Assembly (NCBI GenBank): GCA_963931865.1
Contig: OZ007505.1
Coordinates: forward strand, 15,861,797 to 15,925,796
Source: Axinella damicornis
Lineage: Eukaryota; Porifera; Demospongiae; Axinellida; Axinellidae
DNA length: 64,000 nt
Direction of reading: 5' to 3'
Of this stretch, positions 45,301 to 54,880 are shown one piece after another (position 1 is the stretch's first letter; every line of letters begins with the position of its first letter). The notes below the pieces were generated by a model. It ran no database searches. It had not been told where the DNA came from and saw only the letters and a list, made by a program, of their open reading frames with translations. The translations under genes were made by a program, and so were the position numbers.

Positions 45301-48300
45301 TCTGTAGAGTAACATGTCATCTGCATAGAGTGTTAGATGGCTTTCGTCAGATAAGGGCAGTGTTTTGATTCTATCAATATATATCAAGAACAAGAGTGGA
45401 CCGATAACAGAGCCCTGGGGAACCCCTGACAGGACAGGTAACTGTTCTGATGTCTCTCCATTCACAACAACCTGTTGCCTCCTGCCAGAGAGGTAGCTCA
45501 GTATCCAGCGAAGGAGTACAGGGTTCAAGTTGATGTGCTTAAGTTTGTCCACCAGTGCACGGTGAGGCACAGAATCAAATGCTTTCTTGAAGTCAAAAAA
45601 ACACTGCCCCCACATCTCTTCCACTCTCCAGGAGATTCAGCCAGTTGTGGGTAGTTTCCAGCAGTGCAGTTGTGGTCGATTTGCCCTGCTGAAACCCAAA
45701 CTGGGACTCATTGATGGGTTCGGATGATTGTAGGTGATCTGCCAGAAGACCGCAAATGTGTTTCTCAAGAAGTTTACTCAGTATGGGCAGCAATGATATA
45801 GGACGATAGTTTTTAGGATTGCCCTTATCAGAGCATTTGGGCACAGGTACAATGGAGGAGAGTTTCCATTTAGTGGGGAAAGTTCCAGTCGAAATAGATA
45901 TGTTGAAGATCTTTGTAGCAGGGGCAGCAATACTTAAAGCTGTTGCCTTCAACATCTTGCCAGAGATCCTGTCGGGGCCACTTGCTTTAGAAAAGTTGAC
46001 TGAGTTTCAGGTACGTTCTGCTGAGTAAATTTTCTTCAAATATTTAACTTTGTCTTGCACACTTTGCGGTGTTCGCTTTATTGGGTGGTTTACAAGAAAT
46101 TCTCTGCAGTCAGCCGATGATGGTGTGTCCCCTGCAGCAATGTAGCTGTCAAAATACATGCTCACTGCAGAAAGTTCTTCTTCAATGTCTTTCAGCCCTT
46201 CACCGTCACTTTCATCGTCGCTGTACTCACCGTCCGTGTCATCGTCATGTGGGGTCTCCTGAGATGTACATATGTGGTAGGGGAAATGAGATGGGTGGTT
46301 GTTGGGACATGGAGGTTGAATGCTTTGCATCATCAGAGCCATTTGTCATTGACTCTGCTCCAGACCAGTCATTCTCTGGTCAAGGTACTCAATCTCGACT
46401 GCATTGATCCCTCACTATCCCTCGCTGAGGTACTAGTAACCAATCAAAACTACTACTGATGATGTACTTGCATACACGTGGTGTGCAGATGAGGAATGAA
46501 TACACTTGTAGAACATACCACAGCACAGCAATATAGAACAACACAAGCAGTGTCACTGTTGCCCAGAAATTTACTCTCCTTGATCTCCATCTTGTGGTTT
46601 GTTCCTGACATAGTGCTGGAAGAGCATCATGATACTATGCGGTTTTCTGTACGAAGTGGTTATTGGTCCGGCATGGTTAGGGCCAGGGCCAGTTATGAAT
46701 GTGCGTACGTGTCGATTGTTACGATTGTGTAGCTGTATGTACACTTACCTGTAGCGACAATCTCAGCTCTGTCATCATGGTAGTCCTTCACAGTGCCTTC
46801 TTCCTCCAACTGTGGAGTGGCTACCCGAATGCAGCCACAATAGACGTACTCTCCTCATCGATCCAGTGGATCAGGAAGTACCTGCCTGTGTAAAATGTAA
46901 GTTAACTCACAGTATCAACAACACACACAGTCTTACTACAACAAGGTGGCACACTCAACTTCTGTTTCTTCATATCTCCACCTTCAGTGGCTTCACTGAC
47001 CACAACCGCCTTCCAATACTCAACCCAACCCCCTTCTATCTGCCATGGAAGGCTGACCTCTTGGCCTGGCGCGAGCTGGGATTGGTCAGGGTATAGACCC
47101 TCGAGCCATTTCCCTTCGAGCATGATACACTATCCATCCCACCTCTTGTGAACATACTTCACACAGTACTTCTTTTGTGCGGGTTAGTTCTTGAAGTTCA
47201 GGCCCGGAAGACTGTTTGGATCCGACGAGGCTAGCCTCCTTCTTGGCAGAACCCTGCACCTCATCGGGATGGGAAGGCGGAGGAAGTATGGCCTCGCTAT
47301 GTATGGCCTGCCTCCTGCAGTGCCATCACAGCTGAAGTCTGCCGGCGCATGTCAGACTCATAAGCGGGATGGGAAGGCGGAGCAAGAGTCACTGCATGAA
47401 CGGGGTCATCGGGATGGGAAGACGGAGGGTCCGGGAGTGTGGCCTCGCTATGGCCAGCCTCCTGCAGCGCCATTACAGCTAAAGTCTGTGTTCGCGAGTA
47501 GTCTCACGTGCACCACGTGAGACTACGGGTAAACAATTAAGCCAATCCAAATCTGTACAATTAAGGGTTTGCAAATTGTCGGAATGGAATGGCTGCACGT
47601 GTATTTTTCTACGGTTTGTGCATTTAAGGGATTATAGGAATCTCAAGTGCAGCTGCACTTCTAGCATTCCGATAATACTTTGCTACTTACTGAAATTCCA
47701 GTGGTCAAGCAGAGTACTTTGCAGTATGATGGTCCCGAACATCGTGAGCCCTTCACGAATAGTTCACCCTGGCGAACGTTTGCGAATGGTTCATGAGCAT
47801 TTCACCAACTTTTCTTTGCAAACTACTGTACTACTGCTAGAAGCCCTCTCATAGAGCATAAAATAGCTAGCTATAGCCTATACTTGGTACTAGCTACTAG
47901 CTACCCGTACCCAAGTATTCCCATTCCTAGCGCCTACATCCCTTATTGACTTTCCCCTTGTGAAACCCCTGCATCTTCTTCCTCAAACTTGCCATCGTCT
48001 TTACTCGTGTTGGAGAAGTACGTTGCAGTTCCAGAAGGTGGGATGTTATTGGCAGGGACTACATGTACCCCATGCAGTGTTGAGCGACCTTTGTACTCAT
48101 ACTTGCTACTGTGTGTGACTAACGGAAGTGGGTATTCGGTGGGTGGTATACTAGACTAGCAATGTGTGCGACTTCTACCTAATTTATGGAGATGCCAGTG
48201 CTTGTCAGCGACTCGAGGCTGTTGGTGCGTCATAGTAAAGAGCTGCAGCGTATTTTTTCAACACCACGAGGACGACTCTTAAAGTACAAAGTTCACCGGA

Positions 48301-48896
48301 TACTGTTGTGCGCGCTCCACTACTGGCCGGCGCACTGCGTAATTATTAGCGCAGCAAACTTACCAGCGAAGCAAACGTAGGTACTAGCGAAGCAAACGGA
48401 GCGCTGAGTGTAGTATGCCACGCAACGTTTTCGCCAATGTAATTTTTGGGGTAAAATACTGTACCTCTCCCTCTCCGTCTTCCTCTCCTTCACCCTCCCC
48501 TCTTCTCCTCCCACTCTGTCTCTCTCCCTGTCCTTCCCTCTCTCCCTCTCTCTGCCTGTCTCTCCCTTTTTGCTCCCCCTCCCCCTCCTCCCCCTCCCCT
48601 ACCCCTTCCCCTCCTCCTCCCTCTCCCTCTCCCTTCCCTCCTCTCCCTCTCCCTCTCCCTTCCCCATCCCCCTCCTCTGCCCCCCCCCCCCCCCCCCCCC
48701 CCATCCTATCTCCCTCCCTCCCTCCGCAGGAGCTTCGTCTGATCTTCCCTAATGCACAGCGCTTAAACCGTGGCAACTATGTTATGACCCAGTTGGTGGA
48801 TGCCTGCAGAGCAAATGACATCACTGACCTCATCATTGTGCACGAACACAGAGGAGAGCCAGGTAGTTTAGTGGAAGAGGGTGTTGGGAGGAGATA

Positions 48897-48946
<50 letters not shown>

Positions 48947-51543
48947 GGGGGGGGGGGGAGGGGGGAGGCAGGAGGAGGGGCTGGGGTTGTGTGGGGAGGT
49001 GGAGGGAGGGGGGAGGCAGAGAGGGAAATAAAAGGGGAAGTTGAAAAAGGAGATGGGTAAGGCTGAAGGGAAATGACACTGATATCAAATTATCAATACC
49101 CAAACTGAGCGAGACCAACAGCAGTGTGTTCAGCAGTGTGTTTTCTGTGTATTCTGGTTCATCTGTCTCATGCCATATACATTTGTACACATTTACTTGT
49201 GTAAGATTGGTTTCAACGAAGAGTCTTCCTCAATCCGTGTTTAAACTTCACAAATGTGAGTCTTATACATGTAGTCTGAAACATCAACCGGATCATGAGA
49301 GGCAGTGGCAAGACATTCCAGGACAGGATCGAATGGAATGTGGATGGGCACTAGTGGAGAGCATGAACGTCAGGCTGAGCCTCGTTCCCAGGCTCTGTGC
49401 ACCCATGGCAGGGACGAAACGTTGCCGCGTGCACAGGGGGAGCCTGGGAACGATGCTACATGTAGGCGTGAACTGGAGGAAGAAATATGGCCCACTACTT
49501 TAGTTGTTAACATTTGTGCACAGTGCATACCTGCCATGTTCTCAGACAGCATGGCTACACATAAAACATCTTGCTCATGCCTACCCTGTGATGGTCAAGT
49601 GTCTGTTTACTTCATCCATTAGCTGATATTCTCCTTCTCTCCCTCATCCAGATGGCCTGGTGGTGTGTCACCTCCCGTATGGTCCAACGGCCTCCTTCTC
49701 CCTCTCCAATGCAGTGATGAGACATGACATTCCCAACGTGGGGACAATGTCCGAAGCCTACCCCCACCTCATTTTCCACAACTTCAAGACCAAGCTCGGA
49801 CAGAGGGTCAGCCTTACCTGAGATCTGAATGTGGTGCATGAGGCCATTACTGACTGCACATGATAACTCATCCTAGCCAAAAAAGTCATTGAATGGACTA
49901 ATTACACTGTACCTCCTATGAGGTACAACTGTGCTCTGAGAAAAGCTTTCCACAGCCGTGTGTGTTGATGTAGGTATACCACCCACCGAACAGAGCTGTA
50001 GATAATGTCCACCCCCACTCTCCAGTGCTCCCCTCTCCCCACTCCCCATGCTCCCCTCTCCCCACTCCCCAGTGCTCCCCTCTCCCCACTCCCCAGTGCT
50101 CCCCTCTCCCCACTCCCCAGTGCTCCCCTCTCCCCACTCCCCAGTGCTCCCCCTCCCCACTCCCCAGTGCTCCCCTCTCCCCACTCCCCAGTGCTCCCCT
50201 CTCCCCACTCCCCAGTGCTCCCCTCTCCCCACTCCCCAGTGCTCCCCTCTCCCCACTCTCCAGTGCTCCCCTCTCCCCGATCCCCAGTGCTCCCCTCTCC
50301 CCACTCCCCAGTGTTCCCCTCTCCCCACTCCCTAGTGTTCCCCTCTCCCCTCTCTCCAGTGCTCCCCTCTCCCCGATCCCCAGTGCTCCCCTCTCCCCAC
50401 TCCCCAGTGCTCCCCTCTCCCCACTCCCCAGTGTTCCACTCTCCAGTGCTCTCCTCTCCCCACTCCCCAGTGTTCCCCTCTCCCAACTCTCCAGTGCTCC
50501 CCTCTCCACACTCTCCAGTGCTCCCCTCTCCCCACTCTCCAGTATTCCCCTCTCCCCACTCCCCAGTGCTCCCCTCTCCCCACTCCCCAGTGCTCCCCTC
50601 TCCCCAGTGTTCCCCTCTCCACACTCTCCAGTGCTCCCCTCTCTCCACTCCCCAGTATTCCCCTCTCCCCACTCCCCAGTGCTCCCCTCTCCCCACTCCC
50701 CAGTGCTCCCTTCTCCCCACTCCCCAGTGCTCCCCTCTCCCCATGCCACTCCCCAGTGCACCCCTCTCCCCACTCCCCAGTGCTCCCCTCTCCCCACTCC
50801 CCAGTGCTCCCCTCTCCCCACTCCCCAGTGCTCCCCTCTCCCCACTCCCCAGTGCTCCCCTCTCCCCACTCTCCAGTGCTCCCCTCTCCCCGATCCCCAG
50901 TGCTCCCCTCTCCCCACTCCCCAGTGTTCCACTCTCCAGTGCTCCCCTCTCCCCACTCCCCAGTGTTCCCCTCTCCCCACTCCCTAGTGTTCCCCTCTCC
51001 CCACTCTCCAGTGCTCCCCACTCTCCAGTGCTCCCCTCTCCCCGATCCCCAGTGCTCCCCTCTCCCCACTCCCCAGTGCTCCCCTCTCCCCACTCCCCAG
51101 TGTTCCACTCTCCAGTGCTCTCCTCTCCCCACTCCCCAGTGTTCCCCTCTCCCAACTCTCCAGTGCTCCCCTCTCCACACTCTCCAGTGCTCCCCCCTCC
51201 CCACTCTCCAGTATTCCCCTCTCCCCACTCCCCAGTGCTCCCCTCTCCCCACTCCCCAGTGCTCCCCTCTCCCCAGTGTTCCCCTCTCCACACTCTCCAG
51301 TGCTCCCCTCTCTCCACTCCCCAGTATTCCCCTCTCCCCACTCCCCAGTGCTCCCCTCTCCCCACTCCCCAGTGCTCACCTCTCCCCACTCCCCAGTGCT
51401 CCCCTCTCCCCATGCCACTCCCCAGTGCACCCCTCTCCCCACTCCCCAGTGCTCCCCTCTCCCCACTCCCCAGTGTTTCCCTCTCCCCACTCCCCAGTGC
51501 TCCCCTCTCCCCACTCCCCACTCCCCAGTGCTCCCCTCTCCCC

Positions 51544-51574
<31 letters not shown>

Positions 51575-53707
51575 CACTCATCCCACCTCCAGTTAATATC
51601 TCCCCCTCCACTCATCCCACCTCCAGTTAATATCTATGCACTGCCGTCCAGTGTGCTTCCCAGAATAGCACTTGGAAGACAGTACTTCACACTCCACTGC
51701 CTCTTGCTTTGATGAGCATTCAACGTCGTACTCCTTCAGGTGCAGAACATACTGAAGTACCTCTTCCCAGTGCCAAAGGAGGACAGTAAGAGGGTGGTCA
51801 CCTTCGCCAACCAGGAAGACTATATCTCATTCAGGTATGTTGTTTTGTCCTGTGTCATGACAATTTTTCCCCTACCAGTAGACGAGTGTAACATCTACGT
51901 GGCACAATTTTCCCCTGCCAGTAGTGGAACTTTCACTCCTGAGTAATGCTTGCTTGATCGTGTAAATGTAAATGATCATGTCCAGTTCCCCGTGCTCTAT
52001 TACAAATGTATATCTATTGTGCAACTGGGCACTGCTCCACCCGGTACCTCTGCATCAGAACTAGATGCCTGCTCACCATAATATTATTTGTATGTAGCAC
52101 TATGCTGAATCCCATCGTGACCATGAAGCACAATGTCTCCACTGCAGGCACCATGTGTACAGGAGAGAGGGACACAGCGAAGTTCAGCTGAAGGAAGTAG
52201 GACCTCGCTTTGAGCTCAGATGTAAGGATGTTGTTGGTATCTCTATGTGGTGTAATAGCAATGTACCAACTTGATTGCTAGGGACCATACTCTGGACCAT
52301 ACTCTGGAAGTTACACTCCTGGTAGGGGAAAATTGTGCCGCGTAAAGAATGAATGTTTGACTACTTAGCAACGGCCTGCAAAGATTCTGACTACATCGTC
52401 GTGATTGCTAGCATGCACTGTCCTCACCATACAATTTTGGTGATTGAGATACAAGTCCTTTTGTAATGCCGTCGGCCACCATTGCTCGATCGCTCTCTTC
52501 GAAGTTCGTTGCCAGTACAGCTCTTATGAAGGCCCCACAAAGATTCTGACCACACAGGTGTGATCGCTGTCGTTCCCTGATGCTCACATGCCGAAACTCG
52601 CCGTGCTGGCGAAGTTGTGAGTGCCATAATAAATTCTTGTCCTCCCTTCGTTGGCCACCATTGCTAGCGATCAACTGAGCATGGTGGTTGCCACCTGGCA
52701 TGTGCATTAATTGGAATGAGTAGCTTACGCTGCTAGCAAGTTGCAACCGGTTGCAACGGCTACTACCAGGAGTGTGGTTGCCCCTCAAAGTACAATGGAA
52801 TAACTTCCCTCACTTTGCTCACTTAGCTACTGCCCTCTCACTCGCCTACATGAGCATTCCAGAACTGGGCAGCTAGCTCTCTGCTTACCAATTACGTCTG
52901 CTTGCAGCTCCAATCGTTCTGGAAGGTCCCAGCCGCCCAATGCTCTCGAGCATTCTTTGCAGAGTTTGAGGTTCAGAGGTTAAAGTGAAGTACTAAGGTG
53001 GCATGTGCGTCACTACTCTAGACCTGCCCTCAGAATCCCCTACTTGTTCTCACACAAGCACATGCTAAGAGAATGATGCCTTACTTGCAGGTAGTATATG
53101 TAGGATATTTTAGAGCTGCAACAATAACAGTGTTGATATTATTGTTGTTTAACAGATTTCTTAACAGATTTCTTGGGAGTAACTACAGCGAGCAATGCTG
53201 ATTCGCTTCAATCTCACGCGCATGAGGATCATGCATGACCACGCCCACAGTGATTATGCATGTGCTGTCTAGCATTGGGTAGCTACATGACATTGTGTAG
53301 CTCTTACATGTACTTCGACGAAAAGGACTACATTGTACTGGTGTAATATTGAGTAGTACTTGAAACTGGAAGAGTTTGCAGCAGCATCCAATCAAAATGT
53401 GGTTTGCCTTTTGGCCAATCAACCCTGTGGGCTTAGATTGTGCACTGATTTTCAACACTAAAAAATTGTTGCGGCTGTACACCATTTCCCTATATCCACC
53501 CAGAGAGGTTAACCTATTCATGAATGTTGTGACAAAACGCTGGTGAAGTAAACGTGACATTGTCATGATTGCTGTACCCCTCCCTCTGCAGTGTATGAGA
53601 TCAGACTGGGGACTGTGGATCAGACCGATGTTGACGTGGAATGGAGACTGAGAGCATACATGAACACAGCCAGAAAACGCTTAGCTCTTAGTACTGACCA
53701 CCAGTAG
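39371..53707 (+). CDS. IMP4: IMP4, U3 snoRNP-associated Brix-domain protein
   Basis: Exons 39371-39479, 41235-41318, 41872-41987, 48730-48862, 49652-49806, 51740-51834, 52148-52221 and 53592-53707. All have GT-AG borders and perfect phase, and end at TAG 53705-53707. They encode 293 residues without the initiator, against 291 in human. Recognisable segments in order: [117 protein letters not shown]4 acts in the nucleolus with IMP3 and MPP10 to pair U3 snoRNA with pre-rRNA for 18S processing. The first recognised codon corresponds to residue 2 of the human protein, so the ATG is probably in a tiny upstream exon. Intron 3 (6.7 kb) has absorbed several transposon remnants, and several introns carry pyrimidine-rich repeats just before the acceptor. 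Confidence 0.95.
39774..40072. mobile_element. 299-bp MITE, TAGCCTCGTTCCC family
   Basis: It starts TAGCCTCGTTCCCAGGCC and ends GTGGGAACGAGGCTA. The interior shares GTGGTAAGTTAC, CTTTCTACCACCTTTCTACC and CATACATGTGAGGAA with 22164-22475. No target-site duplication is visible. It lies in IMP4 intron 1. Confidence 0.75.
40178..40347. mobile_element. Foldback element with TTAGATAC termini
   Basis: TTAGATACACTTTGCACGGG on the left pairs with CCCGTAATGCACTGCAAACT and the following GGTATCTAAA on the right. Inner arms GGGCAATCTATAGTTAACGG / CCGTTAACTAGATTGCCC also pair. It is non-coding, in IMP4 intron 1. Confidence 0.7.
41388..41871 (+). repeat. (CCCT)n polypyrimidine expansion before an IMP4 exon
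   Basis: About 480 bp of CCCT repeats with minor interruptions end in CTCCTCCCCCACAG, the acceptor of the exon at 41872. Apparent long proline/serine or glycine/arginine frames are repeat artefacts. Confidence 0.95.
41988..42780. other. Intronic stretch without recognised gene
   Basis: IMP4 intron 3, proximal part. Two overlapping open frames (42173-42548 plus) look like chance: there is no domain and no splice context. No clear repeat is seen. Confidence 0.45.
42795..43305 (-). pseudogene. Crypton-type (DUF3504-like) recombinase-domain remnant
   Basis: Two minus-strand open segments in different frames: 43305-43081 (ending near [16 protein letters not shown]) and 43067-42795 ([20 protein letters not shown], then [15 protein letters not shown]). 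The pattern of a W-containing helix followed by [11 protein letters not shown]...SLYQL.CGLLR matches the DUF3504/ZMYM-QRICH1-type domain, thought to be derived from Crypton tyrosine-recombinase transposons. The frame change after VKNLL and the lack of a catalytic C-terminus make it a dead fragment, or a host exon pair. It lies antisense in IMP4 intron 3. Confidence 0.55.
43572..43700. mobile_element. Short foldback element
   Basis: CACTCATAGC ... GGTTTCTTCTCGGATTTGAATCCCAAGG pairs with CCTTGGGATTCAAATCAGAGAAGAAACC ... GCTATGAGTG around a centre with two more paired TTTATGACGTCA-like parts. It is MITE-like, in IMP4 intron 3. Confidence 0.75.
44163..44384 (+). pseudogene. Tc1/mariner-like transposase N-terminal fragment
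   Basis: An open frame starting [17 protein letters not shown], with [18 protein letters not shown], resembles the paired-type helix-turn-helix DNA-binding N-terminus of Tc1-like transposases (typically ...R.SV..FL.RY..TGS...). It stops after 73 codons and no DDE catalytic part follows. It is inside IMP4 intron 3. Confidence 0.45.
44526..46000 (-). mobile_element. Truncated non-LTR retrotransposon (CR1/Jockey-like), copy 2
   Basis: Minus-strand RT pieces. 45955-45593 has [18 protein letters not shown] and [14 protein letters not shown]. After a frame change near 45600 at a run of seven T, 45600-45280 has [36 protein letters not shown] and YADD. After a deletion near 45280, 45266-44706 has the thumb and C-terminal part ([31 protein letters not shown]). 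An A-rich tail is at 44552-44527. The endonuclease is absent and the element is disrupted. It is antisense to IMP4, in intron 3. Confidence 0.9.
46007..46890 (-). pseudogene. Nested minus-strand gene remnant, transposon-derived-looking
   Basis: Segment 46883-46765 encodes [12 protein letters not shown] and, in a shifted frame, [20 protein letters not shown] before a GTAAGT donor. Segment 46342-46015 encodes an acidic linker followed by [19 protein letters not shown] and [11 protein letters not shown], which resembles SANT/Myb-like C-terminal modules seen in repeated invertebrate proteins. LINE copy 2 abuts its end. The frame break and the LINE suggest a dead gene or element. Family assignment is weak. 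Confidence 0.3.
46900..48180. other. Intronic stretch, one small tandem duplication, no gene
   Basis: Within it, about 80 bp (GGGATGGGAAGGCGGAG ... GCCTCCTGCAGTGCCAT) at 47266-47345 is repeated at about 47409-47490. Otherwise nothing recognisable was seen. Confidence 0.5.
48466..48729 (+). repeat. Polypyrimidine expansion with C23 run before an IMP4 exon
   Basis: C/T low-complexity sequence includes 23 consecutive C at 48680-48702 and ends in CCTCCGCAG, the acceptor of exon 48730-48862. Confidence 0.95.
48880..49060 (+). repeat. Poly-G/purine tract after an IMP4 exon
   Basis: 47 consecutive G at 48899-48945, then T, 12 G and G/A-rich sequence. It begins 37 bp after the exon end at 48862. 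The run length may be an assembly estimate. Confidence 0.93.
49378..49458. mobile_element. Short copy of the TAGCCTCGTTCCC foldback family
   Basis: AGCCTCGTTCCCAGGCTCTG on the left pairs with AGCCTGGGAACGATGCTA on the right, with an inner GTGCAC pair. No clear target-site duplication was seen. It is in an IMP4 intron. Confidence 0.65.
50000..51590 (+). repeat. 24-bp minisatellite, about 65 copies, ending in a C run
   Basis: The unit is CTCCCCACTCCCCAGTGCTC plus CCCT, with variants (CTCTCCAGTG, GATCCCCAGTG, GTGTTCC). A larger block of about 600 bp seems duplicated (about 50300-50760 resembles about 50960-51420). It ends with about 30 C at 51548-51577. It lies in the IMP4 intron before exon 51740. 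Each unit looks like a pyrimidine tract followed by CAG|TG. Open frames on both strands are repeat artefacts. Confidence 0.95.
51835..53591. other. IMP4 introns 6 and 7, no additional gene
   Basis: Apart from exon 52148-52221 and the dispersed repeat at 52805-53040, I see only short inverted repeats, such as CAATTTTTCCCCTACCAGTA (51870) matched in reverse near 52320. No RNA gene was recognised. Confidence 0.45.
52805..53040 (+). repeat. Compact copy of the dispersed repeat at 18782-19275
   Basis: It shares CTCGCCTAC, GAACTGGGCAGCT..CTCTCTGC, CGTTCTGGAAG, CTCTCGAGCATT and GCGTCACTA with the longer copy but lacks the tandem expansion. Both copies are intronic. Confidence 0.65.
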
Positions 53708-53779
53708 TGTTACTAGTGTAGCATTATATTCCCACACTACCTGTTATTGGGTGAGTGTGAGCGAGCCTCGCACTTGGCC

Positions 53780-53876
53780 TAGTCTCAGCCCCAGACCAAC
53801 CCAACCCCAGCACGGATTGCTACCAGTATTGAAGTGATCAGCGCTTGGGTTGGTTTTGGGTCTGGGACTGAGACTA
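53780..53876. mobile_element. 97-bp foldback with TAGTCTCAG termini
   Basis: TAGTCTCAGCCCCAGACCAA pairs with TTGGGTCTGGGACTGAGACTA. The flanks CACTTGGCC / CACTTAGCT agree at 7 of 9. It resembles the terminal motif of 33030-33422. It is directly followed by another element. Confidence 0.75.
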
Positions 53877-53880
53877 CACT

Positions 53881-53979
53881 TAGCTTTGTTCCCAGGCCTT
53901 CTCACTCCAGCGTTTGTTGCTTGCAGTACATTGTAGTAAGCGACAAACGCTGGGGTGAGAAGGCCTGGGTATGAGGCTA
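53881..53979. mobile_element. 99-bp foldback, TAGCYTYGTTCCC family
   Basis: TAGCTTTGTTCCCAGGCCTT pairs with AAGGCCTGGGTATGAGGCTA. The inner arms CTCACTCCAGCGTTTGTTGC / GCGACAAACGCTGGGGTGAG match the ends of the longer copy at 22532-22892. No target-site duplication is visible. Confidence 0.75.
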
Positions 53980-54526
53980 CCCATGTCTGCCAACTTCATT
54001 TCTTCCTCTGTCTCATCCGACACCAATTCAAATTGTAGCCACACCTAAACTACATGTATACAAACTGCAATCATTGTATGTGGCCATGCCAAGTACAAAT
54101 CATCCCCATTAGGCTTCAGTTTACCAAACAAGCCCTCCCTCACTCAGCTTTAGGGATGTCCTAGCTCTTCTTGGATGTCTGCAGAGGCCCAGGATCAGGC
54201 TGGGGTGGGAGCATGGGGGGTGATGGGGTGGGAGCATTGTGCACAAGCTGCATGATCATCATGCATCAAGTTTGTCCAACGTTAATTGCGTCTTCCCATC
54301 AAATTGCGTTCAGCTGGCGAGTCCATTGACCATTGTACATGCAATGTGCATGATTGTAAGGAAGAAGTTGTAGACATATTTTTTATCACTATTGCATGAT
54401 ATGTGTGTGTGTGCTTGTATTTTGTGAGTATAATTATATGTGCACTGCATACATGTAGCCCATGGTGAAGGGTCGATCTGACAGATCATGTTGCCAGCCT
54501 CTAGCTCCACTGGCATGTATATACGT

Positions 54527-54700
54527 ACACTTAGCTATAATAACCTACAGCCAAACCCATTGAAGATGTACTATATGACAACGTACAACACGGCAAACAT
54601 GTAGCTAATCAATATTGTAAGACTAGTTCAATGTATATCAAACATCAGAATCTGTTTGTCAGGTCTCATCAGAACTGCTAGGACTGGGTGTGAATTAAGG
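54527..54700 (-). repeat. Partial duplicate of the RTK 3' end
   Basis: The sequence from CACTTAGCTATA to CTGCTAGGACTGGGTG is a diverged direct repeat of about 54748-54915, which contains the RTK stop codon and last codons. The copy includes CAGAATCTGTTTGTCAGGTC exactly. It is a downstream relic, not an exon. Confidence 0.75.
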
Positions 54701-54880
54701 GTCTGACACGCAGATCAGGAGGAAATTATTGCCAGTGTCTCCGCTGACACTTAGCTATATACCAACCTACAGCCAAAAATTATAATTATGCAAGAAAATG
54801 ACAACAACACAGCATACAATTGATGCACGAATAATTATAAGACTAGTACAATGTATATATAAATCATCAGAATCTGTTTG

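Noticed and set aside
36462..45955. Retroviral or LTR-element polymerase
   Set aside because: The RT has LINE-type motifs ([17 protein letters not shown]), no protease or integrase and no LTRs, and A-rich tails are present.
49902..51712. ORFs of up to 569 codons (GEHWGVGR or SPHSPVLP repeats)
   Set aside because: 24-bp minisatellite artefacts in an IMP4 intron.
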